A DNA stretch of 64,000 bases from Bacteroidota bacterium (GTDB taxonomy: Bacteria; Bacteroidota; Bacteroidia; Chitinophagales; JADJOU01). The translations under genes and the position numbers were made by a program. A model generated the notes under the pieces. The model saw only the letters and a list, made by a program, of their open reading frames with translations. It was not told the origin of the DNA and did no database searches. The stretch is taken from the NCBI GenBank assembly GCA_016713645.1, contig JADJOU010000019.1, positions 1 to 64,000 of the forward strand, given 5' to 3'. This document shows, one piece after another, positions 26,584 to 34,606 of this stretch (position 1 is the first letter of the stretch; each line of letters begins with the position of its first letter).

Positions 26584-27504
26584 ATGTTAAAATTCAAAGC
26601 AGATATCCGAGCCGTTGCCTATATGATTATCATCTCCATTATGTTCTATTATTTCTGGACAATTGGATATGACAAATTGGTATCGTTTGATATTCCTACG
26701 ATTGTCCTCTATGTCATCTACGGTTTTTTTGCTGTTTCTGTGTCTGTAATGACCCACAACCACTGCCATATCAATATTTGGAACCATAAATACCTCAATA
26801 TGTTTACAGATTGGTGGTTGACTGTATTCTATGGTGTGCCTGTATTTACTTGGATTCCTACGCACAATAGAAATCACCACAAATACAATAATAAAGAAGG
26901 AGATAGTTCCCTTACTTATAGACATACAGAAGAGAACAACCTATTGTCGCTATTGTCTTATCCATCTGTAAGTGGTTTCCACCAATTGACGATGAGTGTG
27001 ATTCCGTATATGAAAGAATTGAAAAAGAAAGATAAAACACTTTACTATCAAAACTGGTTGCAAGTATTTATCCTTGCTGCATGGATAATAGGCTTCTTAA
27101 TTTTAGATTGGAAAAAGGCCATCTTATTCGTCATACTTCCTCAACAATTGTCTGGATTCATGGTTTTCGTATTCAACTACGTTCAGCATGTTCACGCAGA
27201 TGAGGAGAGCAGATGGAATCACTCAAGAAATTTCATGGGCGTAAATTTATTCTTGTTCAATAATGGCTACCACACCATTCACCATGACAAAGCATTCTTG
27301 CACTGGAGTCAAGCACCAGCAGAGCATGAGAAAATCAAAGCGAATATCGACCCAGATTTGATTGAGCCAAGTTTCTTTTGGTATGTAATCAGAACACATG
27401 TATTGAGTCTTTTCGTACCATCTTGGAGAAGTCACAATAGAAGAAAAGCGAGAATAGAGGCACAAGGAAAACCTTTTCCTCCAACGACTTTAGCACAAAA
27501 TTAA
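26584..27504 (+). CDS. Fatty acid desaturase
   Basis: This 306-residue membrane-bound di-iron enzyme has three histidine boxes: HNHCH near residue 58, HNRNHH near 95, and HTIHH near 230, plus QHVHAD near 202. Four to five membrane helices surround them. It should introduce a double bond into membrane fatty acids. It stands alone and ends in a strong terminator. Confidence 0.9.
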   Translation: MLKFKADIRAVAYMIIISIMFYYFWTIGYDKLVSFDIPTIVLYVIYGFFAVSVSVMTHNHCHINIWNHKYLNMFTDWWLTVFYGVPVFTWIPTHNRNHHKYNNKEGDSSLTYRHTEENNLLSLLSYPSVSGFHQLTMSVIPYMKELKKKDKTLYYQNWLQVFILAAWIIGFLILDWKKAILFVILPQQLSGFMVFVFNYVQHVHADEESRWNHSRNFMGVNLFLFNNGYHTIHHDKAFLHWSQAPAEHEKIKANIDPDLIEPSFFWYVIRTHVLSLFVPSWRSHNRRKARIEAQGKPFPPTTLAQN

Positions 27505-27510
27505 AACAAA

Positions 27511-27540
27511 AAAATCACCTCGTTTGAGGTGATTTTTTTT
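27511..27540. terminator. Bidirectional terminator
   Basis: AAAATCACCTC / GAGGTGATTTT stem with GTTT loop, followed by T's on the plus strand and preceded by A's, so it can serve both the desaturase and the converging rlmI-like gene. Confidence 0.9.
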
Positions 27541-27561
27541 TGAATACATCTTTCGATTTTA

Positions 27562-28728
27562 TCAATCAATAAAAAGCAATAAGCCTTTCAAATATTGCCC
27601 CTCTGGATGAAATATATTCACGGGATGATCGCCGCCCTGTTCTAAATTCTTGAGGATTCGAATATTTCGCTTTGATTCAATAGCCGCGCTATAGACCGTT
27701 TTAGCGAATAAATCTTTATCGATGACTTGTGAACAAGAAAAAGTAAACAAGAAACCACCCGGCTTTACTTTCTTCATGCCCGCTATGTTCAATCGCTTAT
27801 ATGCTTGCACAGCATTGTGTTTGGCAGATAAATTCTTGGCAAAAGCTGGTGGGTCTAAAACAACAATATCAAAGACCTCTTCCCCCGTTTTTAAATATTC
27901 AAATATATCACCGCAAACCGCTTCATGGGTTGATTTTGACTTGAGCAAAGCAATATTCTTTTCCGTCATATCGATGGCCTTTTGCGAGATATCGATTGAT
28001 ACGACATGGCTAGCGCCGCCTTCAATGGCATAAGAAGAGAAGCCACCCGTATAACAAAATGTATTCAATACAGTCTTACCTTTAGAGAGAGAGCCGAGCA
28101 ATTTTCGATTGTCTCGTTGATCTAAAAAGAAACCCGTCTTCTGTCCTTCTGCCCAATTGACCGTAAATGGGACATTGTGTTCTTTGACGAGCGTCTCTGA
28201 TTCACTGCCCAATAGCCATTCATTGGTCACTTTCGCTGCATGCAAAGTGGTCTCACTCTTATAGAATATCGTCTTTACTTCAGGGAAACATTGAATCAAA
28301 GCATCCTTGATCAATTCACGCTGCAAATGCATGCCCAATGAATGCGCCTGCACGACGATATGTTTGAAATAGACATCTATAATCAAACCGGGCAATCCAT
28401 CTCCTTCTCCATGGATTAAACGAAAGCAATCCGTATCAATCGATATGATTTGTTTGCGCAAGCGAATAGAATCTTTGAATTTTTGAAGATAGAAGTCTGC
28501 ATCAATCGATTGGTTTTTAAAAGCCAACATCCTGACGGAACTGCTTCCGGCACTGCTAAAATGGACGACACCACGAGATTCGTTTTATGAAGAAAACACT
28601 TCGACGACTTCGCCATCGATGATGGCATCATCATATAAATCAATGGCCCCCAAAAAAACCCATGAGTGATATCGCTCTAGAGAGGCTTCCTTATTGGCTT
28701 TTAGAATTATCTTCTTGTATTGAATCAT
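27562..28728 (-). CDS. rlmI: 23S rRNA (cytosine-C5)-methyltransferase, RlmI family (in-frame stop)
   Basis: The gene encodes an N-terminal PUA-like domain (YHSWVFLGAI, then IIDGEVVEVF), the EGDGLPGLIIDVY loop, WAEGQKTGFFLDQRDNR, the SAM-binding FCYTGGFSSYAIEGGA, and LDPPAFAKN. Start ATG at 28728 gives 388 residues, the RlmI length. The frame is continuous except for a TAA at 28585-28587 (VFSS-stop-NESRGVVHF), where an A-to-T change or a pair of indels would explain the stop. Specificity for position 1962 is by family only. Confidence 0.85.
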
Positions 28729-28734
28729 AAAGTG

Positions 28735-28742
28735 TATTTTTG
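28735..28742 (+). promoter_or_regulatory. TAnnTTTG promoter box for the 28766 gene
   Basis: TATTTTTG, 23 bases before the ATG at 28766, overlapping the divergent start region of the rlmI-like gene. Confidence 0.5.
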
Positions 28743-28765
28743 TAGATACCGTAAAATAATATACA

Positions 28766-29212
28766 ATGATAGACAGCCTTGTTCAAGAAGCCAAAAAGAA
28801 AATCGGAGCCGTGCTCAGCGAAAAGCATCAATTAGATGATAATCAATTAGATGAATTATTTAAAATATGCAAATCTTCTTTGACTGATACTATGAAGGGC
28901 TATGTATTTAAGGGAAAAGTAGGTGAATTGGTCAAAATTTTCACTGCTGGCGGACCGATTGATACCAACCATGCCATTGTTCAAGAGAATATCACCAAAT
29001 TGAATAAAGAAATTGAGCACAAGATGTCTTTCAGCGCCGCCCAAGCCTCTAGTATATCCAATACCTTGATACCAGAAATCATTGCCTTTTTCAGCGAAAA
29101 ATTTGCAAATCAAGGGGTGCAATTTCTTTGGATTTGGGGGATTATCGAGTATATTCAATATCTTTGGAAAAGGCTAGTTGAAATAATGCCTCATTTTATT
29201 AGTCTTTTCTAA
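28766..29212 (+). CDS. Small helical protein, DUF937/YidB-like, function unknown
   Basis: The 148-residue protein reads like small cytoplasmic proteins of Bacteroidota with an SxxQASSIxxxLIPxII repeat unit (FSAAQASSISNTLIPEIIAFF, preceded by an AIVQENITKLNKEIEHKM helix). The last 35 residues (from QGVQFLWIWGI) look out of frame: another frame gives a more hydrophilic end. No catalytic motif is seen. Confidence 0.45.
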   Translation: MIDSLVQEAKKKIGAVLSEKHQLDDNQLDELFKICKSSLTDTMKGYVFKGKVGELVKIFTAGGPIDTNHAIVQENITKLNKEIEHKMSFSAAQASSISNTLIPEIIAFFSEKFANQGVQFLWIWGIIEYIQYLWKRLVEIMPHFISLF

Positions 29213-29274
29213 GAAAAATAATCGTTCAAATTACACAAAGTATCTTTATATTTGTTGTGTAAAAGCAAAAAAAT

Positions 29275-29676
29275 ATGAATAAAAATTCAAATTCTTTTGA
29301 AGAAATACTCGTAACCATTCTATATGTATTGACTGGTGCATACGTCATTAATCATATTTTAGGCAATTCAGATGTCAAAGATGTGGAAATAGAAAATGAA
29401 AAAATGAGACGAGAGAGTATAAAAAGAACAAACAAAACCCCCCCCACAAAAGAGCCCCAAACCAAAAAAAAAAAAACGAAAAAAAAAACACCAAAAAAAA
29501 AAAAAAAAAAAACCAGACCAAGGAAAAGCCCCGGAAAAACCCCAACCAAAAAGGAAATCAAAAGCTTGAAGGAACACGGACATTTGATTATTGTTAGTCT
29601 AATTGTATTGGTTTGGGGGTTTATTAGTCTTTTTTTTATTTTAAAGAATTCAAACCAGCTTGTTCTTGTCTTATAG
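29275..29676 (+). CDS. Membrane protein with a lysine-rich linker, uncertain frame
   Basis: Two hydrophobic helices (about residues 9-27 and 104-124) flank a Lys/Thr/Pro-rich segment of about 50 residues resembling histone H1-like tails (KKKKTKKKTPKKKKKK). The coding DNA of this linker contains A-runs of 13 to about 20 and no T for 137 bases (29421-29557). Because frame through such homopolymers cannot be trusted, the exact linker is uncertain. Both ends look like real coding sequence. No family is recognised. Confidence 0.45.
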   Translation: MNKNSNSFEEILVTILYVLTGAYVINHILGNSDVKDVEIENEKMRRESIKRTNKTPPTKEPQTKKKKTKKKTPKKKKKKTRPRKSPGKTPTKKEIKSLKEHGHLIIVSLIVLVWGFISLFFILKNSNQLVLVL

Positions 29677-29744
29677 CAAGTGGTAAGTTTGGGGGTTTTT
29701 GAAATCAAATCAAGAACAAACAATAATTATATCATATAACTCTA

Positions 29745-31331
29745 TTAAATCGCCTCTACTGCCTTTTTAAATGCAGGATCCGACTCGTTGATTATTCTAT
29801 AGAAAGCTTCATTTTTATAAATTTGACGAGCGATATACGCCTTCATCAATCCTTTGACTTTTGATTCTATTCTTGTCAGTGCTGGTTCAGTAATTTGAAT
29901 TTTTTGACTCTTGCAGAAATCGACGAAGTGATTGTATAAATCTGGTGGGATAGAATACGATTCTTTGAATTCAATAGCAGTTCGATAACGCGCTAAATCG
30001 GCTTTTAAATCAGGGATATGTTGATAGATAAACTCAGGCACTTGATTGCGCATCTCTGCCATCAATTTCACATTATACGAAGTATCTAAGGCAACAAATA
30101 TGTCTGGGAATATGCCCCCACCGCCTTTAACGATGCGCTTTTTCGCGGTATAATACTTGGTCGTATCGAATAGTCCTGTAGCAGAATCTTTGAACATCTC
30201 GCCGTGTTTGTAGCGATTGTATACCTCTGCTTCATAATCCAACGATCCATTCTCATAGGGCTTTTGCACACATCTGCCTGAAGGCGTATAATAGCGCGCC
30301 ATAGATAATCTGAGGGCAGAACTGTCAGACAACATAAAATCACTCATGACTAAACCCTTTCCAAAACTTCTCCTACCGATGATTTTACCTCGATCGAGAT
30401 CTTGAACAGCCCCGGCTAAAATTTCGCTCGCAGATGCTGAACCCTCATCAATTAATATCGCCAATTCGCCTGTTTCGAATAATCCCGTATGTTCCGCAGA
30501 ATAAGATTGACGCTTAAAATGCCTTCCCTCTGTATAAGTGATCAATGAATTCCCTGGAATTAATTCATCTGCAATTGCCACAGACGCATCTAAATAACCG
30601 CCTCCATTTTGTCGCAAATCGATGATTAATTTCGTCATGCCCTGTGCCTTCAATTCTTTCAATTTCTGCACAAATTCGTGATAGGTGCGCGAACCAAATG
30701 AATTGATTTTTATATAGCCCGTTTTCGCATTGACCATATAGGCGATATCCACAGAGAAAATAGGAATTTTATCTCGAACGATATAGAAGTGAATGAGATC
30801 TTTAGAGCCAGCGCGCTTGATGCTCACTTTGACCTTGGTGCCGCCTTTTCCTCTTAAATATTTAAAGACCGTTTCATTTTTGATTCCAATGCCCGCAACG
30901 AGGGTGTCATTGATGAGGATGATTTTATCGCCAGCTAGAATACCCGCCATTTCTGAAGGCCCACTGATAATCGGTGAAACCACCATGATGGTATCTTTCA
31001 AAATGTGGAACTCCACGCCGATCCCTTCGAAGTTACCGACCAAGGGCTCATTCACAGATAAAAAATCCTTCTTGGGGATATACATAGAATGCGGGTCGAG
31101 ATTCGAGAGCAATTGATGGATGGTCATATCCATCGTCTCTTCCTCATTCAACGAATCGACGTAGTAATGATGGATTGCTTGCATAATTTCATCCATCTTG
31201 GTATTCCCTACGAGGTAGCGATTGCTCGAATAATTGGTATGCAATACGATGCCTATCCACACGCCTATCAATAAGATAAGGCTGGCGAATAAAAATTTAA
31301 ATGCCGATTGAAAAATATTGTCTTTATCCAT
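29745..31331 (-). CDS. C-terminal processing protease, S41 family
   Basis: The 528-residue protein has an N-terminal membrane anchor (about 10-30), a helical lead (YYVDSLNEEET), a PDZ domain (GIGVEFHILKDTIMVVSPI...GILAGDKI), and an S41 core with LRQNGGGYLDASVAIAD, the catalytic SASASEILAGA, and GRRSFGKGLV carrying the catalytic lysine. It acts in the periplasm on C-termini of exported proteins. It lies 15 bases after the homocysteine methyltransferase gene on the same strand. Confidence 0.92.
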   Translation of the reverse strand: MDKDNIFQSAFKFLFASLILLIGVWIGIVLHTNYSSNRYLVGNTKMDEIMQAIHHYYVDSLNEEETMDMTIHQLLSNLDPHSMYIPKKDFLSVNEPLVGNFEGIGVEFHILKDTIMVVSPIISGPSEMAGILAGDKIILINDTLVAGIGIKNETVFKYLRGKGGTKVKVSIKRAGSKDLIHFYIVRDKIPIFSVDIAYMVNAKTGYIKINSFGSRTYHEFVQKLKELKAQGMTKLIIDLRQNGGGYLDASVAIADELIPGNSLITYTEGRHFKRQSYSAEHTGLFETGELAILIDEGSASASEILAGAVQDLDRGKIIGRRSFGKGLVMSDFMLSDSSALRLSMARYYTPSGRCVQKPYENGSLDYEAEVYNRYKHGEMFKDSATGLFDTTKYYTAKKRIVKGGGGIFPDIFVALDTSYNVKLMAEMRNQVPEFIYQHIPDLKADLARYRTAIEFKESYSIPPDLYNHFVDFCKSQKIQITEPALTRIESKVKGLMKAYIARQIYKNEAFYRIINESDPAFKKAVEAI

Positions 31332-31346
31332 GAAGGGGTTGATTCA

Positions 31347-32354
31347 TTATGCTTCCACAGCTACAGGAAGCGGTCTAGGTGCATATTTGGCTGCAACATC
31401 TGCCATCGCTTTGATGTGATCTGGCGTGGTGCCGCAACAGCCACCGATGATATTGATCAATCCATCCTTCAAGAAATCTTCTACTTGAGAGGCCATATAT
31501 TCAGGGGATTCATCGTATTGACCAAATTCATTGGGCAATCCAGCGTTTGGATAACAACTCACAAAACAAGAGGCGTTTTTAGACAAGATCTCCAAATAAG
31601 GTTTCATCGCAGAGGCGCCCAAGGCACAGTTCAAACCGATGCTCAATAAAGGCACATGCGAAACAGAGATCAAGAAAGCCTCTGTTGTTTGACCAGATAA
31701 TGTGCGTCCAGAAGCATCTGTAATCGTTCCAGAAACCATCACAGGCAATGTCTCTTTACGCTCTTCAAACACTTCCTGCACAGCAAATAAGGCCGCTTTT
31801 GCATTCAATGTATCAAATATGGTCTCAATTAAAATGAGATCCACTTTGCCATCCATGAGGGCATTGATTTGTTGCTTATAGGCTGTCACTACCTCATCAA
31901 ATGTAATGGCCCTAAATCCAGGATCGTTGACATCTGGTGATAAAGAAAGTGTTCTATTTGTTGGACCAATAGAACCCGCTACAAATCGAGGTTTATTGGG
32001 ATTCTTGGCGGTATATTCTGCACAAACTTCTTTGGCAATTTTCGCTGAATAATAATTGATATCATAGACTGCATCTTGAAGTGCATAGTCTGCTTGAGCA
32101 ATCGTCGTTCCGCTGAATGTATTGGTCTCAATAATATCTGAATCTGCATCCAAATAGGCCGCATGAACAGCTTTGATGATATCAGGGCGCGTGATAGACA
32201 ATAAATCATTATTCCCTTTGAGTGGGTGGCTATGGCCTTTGAAGCGCTCTCCAACGAAATCTGCTTCCTCAAGTTTGTAACGCTGAATCATCGTACCCAT
32301 ACCACCGTCTAGGACGAGTATTCTCTTTTTCAATAAATCTATTATCTGGCTCAT
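31347..32354 (-). CDS. Homocysteine S-methyltransferase domain protein (stand-alone MetH N-terminal part)
   Basis: This is a TIM-barrel methyltransferase with LDGGMGTMIQRY near the start, ETNTFSGT, the zinc-ligand cysteine in LNCALGA, and GGCCGTTPDHI with the other two zinc cysteines. About 335 residues from the Met at 32354 (MSQIIDLLKKRILVLDGG). It matches only the first module of MetH. Many Bacteroidota carry this as a separate gene beside a second gene with the folate and B12 modules; that gene is not here, so it must lie elsewhere if present. Confidence 0.9.
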   Translation of the reverse strand: MSQIIDLLKKRILVLDGGMGTMIQRYKLEEADFVGERFKGHSHPLKGNNDLLSITRPDIIKAVHAAYLDADSDIIETNTFSGTTIAQADYALQDAVYDINYYSAKIAKEVCAEYTAKNPNKPRFVAGSIGPTNRTLSLSPDVNDPGFRAITFDEVVTAYKQQINALMDGKVDLILIETIFDTLNAKAALFAVQEVFEERKETLPVMVSGTITDASGRTLSGQTTEAFLISVSHVPLLSIGLNCALGASAMKPYLEILSKNASCFVSCYPNAGLPNEFGQYDESPEYMASQVEDFLKDGLINIIGGCCGTTPDHIKAMADVAAKYAPRPLPVAVEA

Positions 32355-32427
32355 GCTTGTAAAATTTGGATTGCGAAAATAAGTATTCTCAGCAATATTC
32401 AAGAACAATGTTTCTTAGCAAATAGTT

Positions 32428-32676
32428 CTAACGAGAAGGTGGGTTGATAGTTGTGAGTGTGAGTTGGTGGGTGGGTTGTGAGTTGTGAGTTGAGGTTGTT
32501 AGTTGAGGGCTGTTGGTGTTGGCTGTTAGGGGGGGTTGGTTGTGAGTTGTGGGTTGTGGGTTGCCGTGTCCCGACAAAGTGTCGGGATTGGTTGTTAGAA
32601 AAAAATTCAATTTTTAACTTTCAACTTTAAATTTTTAAATTTTAATTTTCAACTTTCAACTTTTAACTTTTAACTT
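32428..32676. repeat. Low-complexity repeat region between mnmA and the methyltransferase gene
   Basis: About 250 bases of degenerate tandem heptamer-like repeats. The first half is variants of GTTGTGAGTTGTGGG; the second half is AACTTTCAACTTTTAACTTT variants; between them is a TCCCGACA/TGTCGGGA hairpin (32569-32587). No gene is supported. Confidence 0.75.
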
Positions 32677-33855
32677 TCAACTTATCACCCCGCTCCCCAC
32701 CAATACATCTCCATCATACCACACTGCAAACTGACCCGGCGCGATGCCTTTGCTATATTGGTCGAATAAAATATAGACGTAATCACCTGAGAGATAATGA
32801 ATATGAGCTGTTTCTAATGCTTGTCGATACCGCATCCTCATCTGATAGGTCCTCACTTCTCCATCTTTCATGGTATCTTCATTTTGCATCCAATGCATGT
32901 CTTTTTTGAGTATCATAAATCCCAAGCGATTGAGCGCGGGATGATCTTCCCCCTTGGCGACATAGACAATATTCTTCTTCGCATCGAGTGCTACAACAAA
33001 TAGCGGAATCTCGTTCCCGCCAATTTTCAGTCCTCTTCGCTGACCGATGGTATAAGCATGGACACCCATGTGTTTGCCAATCACCTTTCCATCTGCAGGT
33101 GAAAATTTGTAAGCAGAACAGATTTCTTCTAATTCTTTGCTCTGGCGCTTTTGATCGAATGCAGGCAGATGATTCGGTAATTCAATTACCTCCCCTTCGC
33201 GCAGAGCAATTTGCTGCGCTAGGAAATCGGGCAGTCGCACTTTGCCGATAAAGCAAAGGCCTTGGCTATCTTTTTTTGCTGCATTCGGCAAATTCAATTT
33301 CGTGGCGATTTCGCGCACTGAAGATTTTTGAAGATGTCCAATAGGGAAAATAATTTTCGACAATTGTTCTTCCGTTATCTGACAGAGAAAATACGATTGA
33401 TCTTTATTCTTATCCGCTCCAGCAACCAATTGATGGTGCTCAACGCCATCGACTTCAATTGTCTTCTTTTGACAATAATGTCCCGTCGCAACATAATCGG
33501 CACCGAGCGCCAATGCATGTTTGAGGAATACATCAAATTTGATTTCTCGATTGCATAGCACATCTGGATTGGGAGTTCGACCAGCACTGTATTCGCCAAA
33601 CATATAATCGACGATGCACGCTTTGTATTCCACACTTAAATCGACCACTTGATAGGGAATTCCTAGATGTTGGGCTGCCAAAAGAGCATCATTGGAATCA
33701 TCTATCCAAGGGCATTCATTGTTGATGGTGACTGATTCGTCATTCCAATTGCGCATAAACATGGCGATGACTTCATGACCTTGCTCTATGAGCAATGCCG
33801 CTGCCACGCTGCTGTCTACACCGCCAGATAAACCAATAACTATTTTGCTTTTTTT
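32677..33855 (-). CDS. mnmA: tRNA-specific 2-thiouridylase (start unclear)
   Basis: MnmA puts sulfur on U34 of tRNAs for Lys, Glu and Gln. The PP-loop SGGVDSSVAAALL lies at the N-terminus (near 33820). NPDVLCNREIKF holds the first catalytic cysteine and GLCFIGK the second. The tRNA-binding and beta-barrel domains follow (HMGVHAYTIGQRRGLKIGG, FDQYSKGIAPGQFAVWY). No ATG precedes KSKIVIGLSGGVDSS; the region starts in a run of eight A's that may hide a one-base error. Sulfur may come through the IscS encoded at 49626. Confidence 0.93.
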   Translation of the reverse strand, partial: KKSKIVIGLSGGVDSSVAAALLIEQGHEVIAMFMRNWNDESVTINNECPWIDDSNDALLAAQHLGIPYQVVDLSVEYKACIVDYMFGEYSAGRTPNPDVLCNREIKFDVFLKHALALGADYVATGHYCQKKTIEVDGVEHHQLVAGADKNKDQSYFLCQITEEQLSKIIFPIGHLQKSSVREIATKLNLPNAAKKDSQGLCFIGKVRLPDFLAQQIALREGEVIELPNHLPAFDQKRQSKELEEICSAYKFSPADGKVIGKHMGVHAYTIGQRRGLKIGGNEIPLFVVALDAKKNIVYVAKGEDHPALNRLGFMILKKDMHWMQNEDTMKDGEVRTYQMRMRYRQALETAHIHYLSGDYVYILFDQYSKGIAPGQFAVWYDGDVLVGSGVIS

Positions 33856-33975
33856 TAATCAAGGGGATATTTAAAAGGCAAAAATAAGGGATTGAGCATG
33901 GACTTTTGAATTATTTACTTATTTCATGGCTATTTTGTATTTTTGTAATAGGTAGAAAATATTGATTCAACCTAT

Positions 33976-34178
33976 ATGAAAAAATTACACCCACAATTTG
34001 TTAAAGATAATTCAGGCAAAAACTTAGTAGTTCTTTTGCAAAAGGAGTATAATTATATCTTGGAAGAATTGGAGGAATTAGAGGATATAAAATGCTATGA
34101 CGCTGCAAAAGCAAGCAAGTCTTTATTAATGCGGTAGATGCCTTTAAAGGGTTAGACAAAAATAGGAAAAAGCTGTAA
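33976..34178 (+). CDS. Type II antitoxin (frameshifted)
   Basis: The frame opens MKKLHPQFVKDNSGKNLVVL, then LEELEELEDIKCYDAAKA, like short antitoxins paired with RelE/ParE toxins in Bacteroidota. A one-base shift in the AAAAGC stretch near 34108 joins to KQVFINAVDAFKGLDKNRKKL, ending at TAA 34176-34178, which restores the normal length of about 67 residues. Confidence 0.65.
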
Positions 34179-34399
34179 TTAAAGTATTGGAAAAAATAGA
34201 TGAACCTTATTATACAAAAATCAAGAAAGGAATATTAGCGCTCGCAGCAAATCCACGACCAAAAGGCTATACAAAATTAAAAGGTCGGAGCGGTTACAGA
34301 ATAAGAATTGGCGATTATCGTATTATTTATGAAATACTTGACAATCTACTCCGAGTAGAGGTGATTGAACTTGGTCATAGGAAAGATATTTATAAGTAA
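34166..34399 (+). CDS. RelE/ParE-family toxin, N-terminally incomplete
   Basis: The frame reads AVIKVLEKIDEPYYTKIKKGI, then NPRPKGYTKLKGRSGYRIRIGDYRIIYEI and VIELGHRKDIYK, the RelE-type mRNA interferase fold with its basic strand (KLKGR..YRIRIGDYR). The usual opening strand (about seven residues with the Met) is missing: a TAG lies just upstream at 34163. TTG at 34187 is the only start codon in frame. The gene overlaps the antitoxin end. Activity is doubtful. Confidence 0.75.
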   Translation, partial: EKAVIKVLEKIDEPYYTKIKKGILALAANPRPKGYTKLKGRSGYRIRIGDYRIIYEILDNLLRVEVIELGHRKDIYK

Positions 34400-34606
34400 G
34401 GGGAAAGAGCAATTTAATGAATAAAGTAGACACAAATTTTATCATTGCTAAAGCGCTATATACTTCATAGAAAATCTTTTTCTGAATTTAAAATTGTTCT
34501 ATTTCAATATCTCCTTCTCCCAATAAAATGGCTATAGGGAATTTCCCCCCGCAATTTTCTCCCCACCTATTAAATTTTTATATCTTCATTTTTCAATTTA
34601 CGAACT
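34400..34606. other. Gap before the T9SS cargo gene
   Basis: About 200 AT-rich bases with no supported gene. Confidence 0.4.

Noticed and set aside
29352..29723. Minus-strand phenylalanine-rich frames opposite the lysine-rich gene
   Set aside because: They are the complement of the A-runs and show only poly-Phe without other features.
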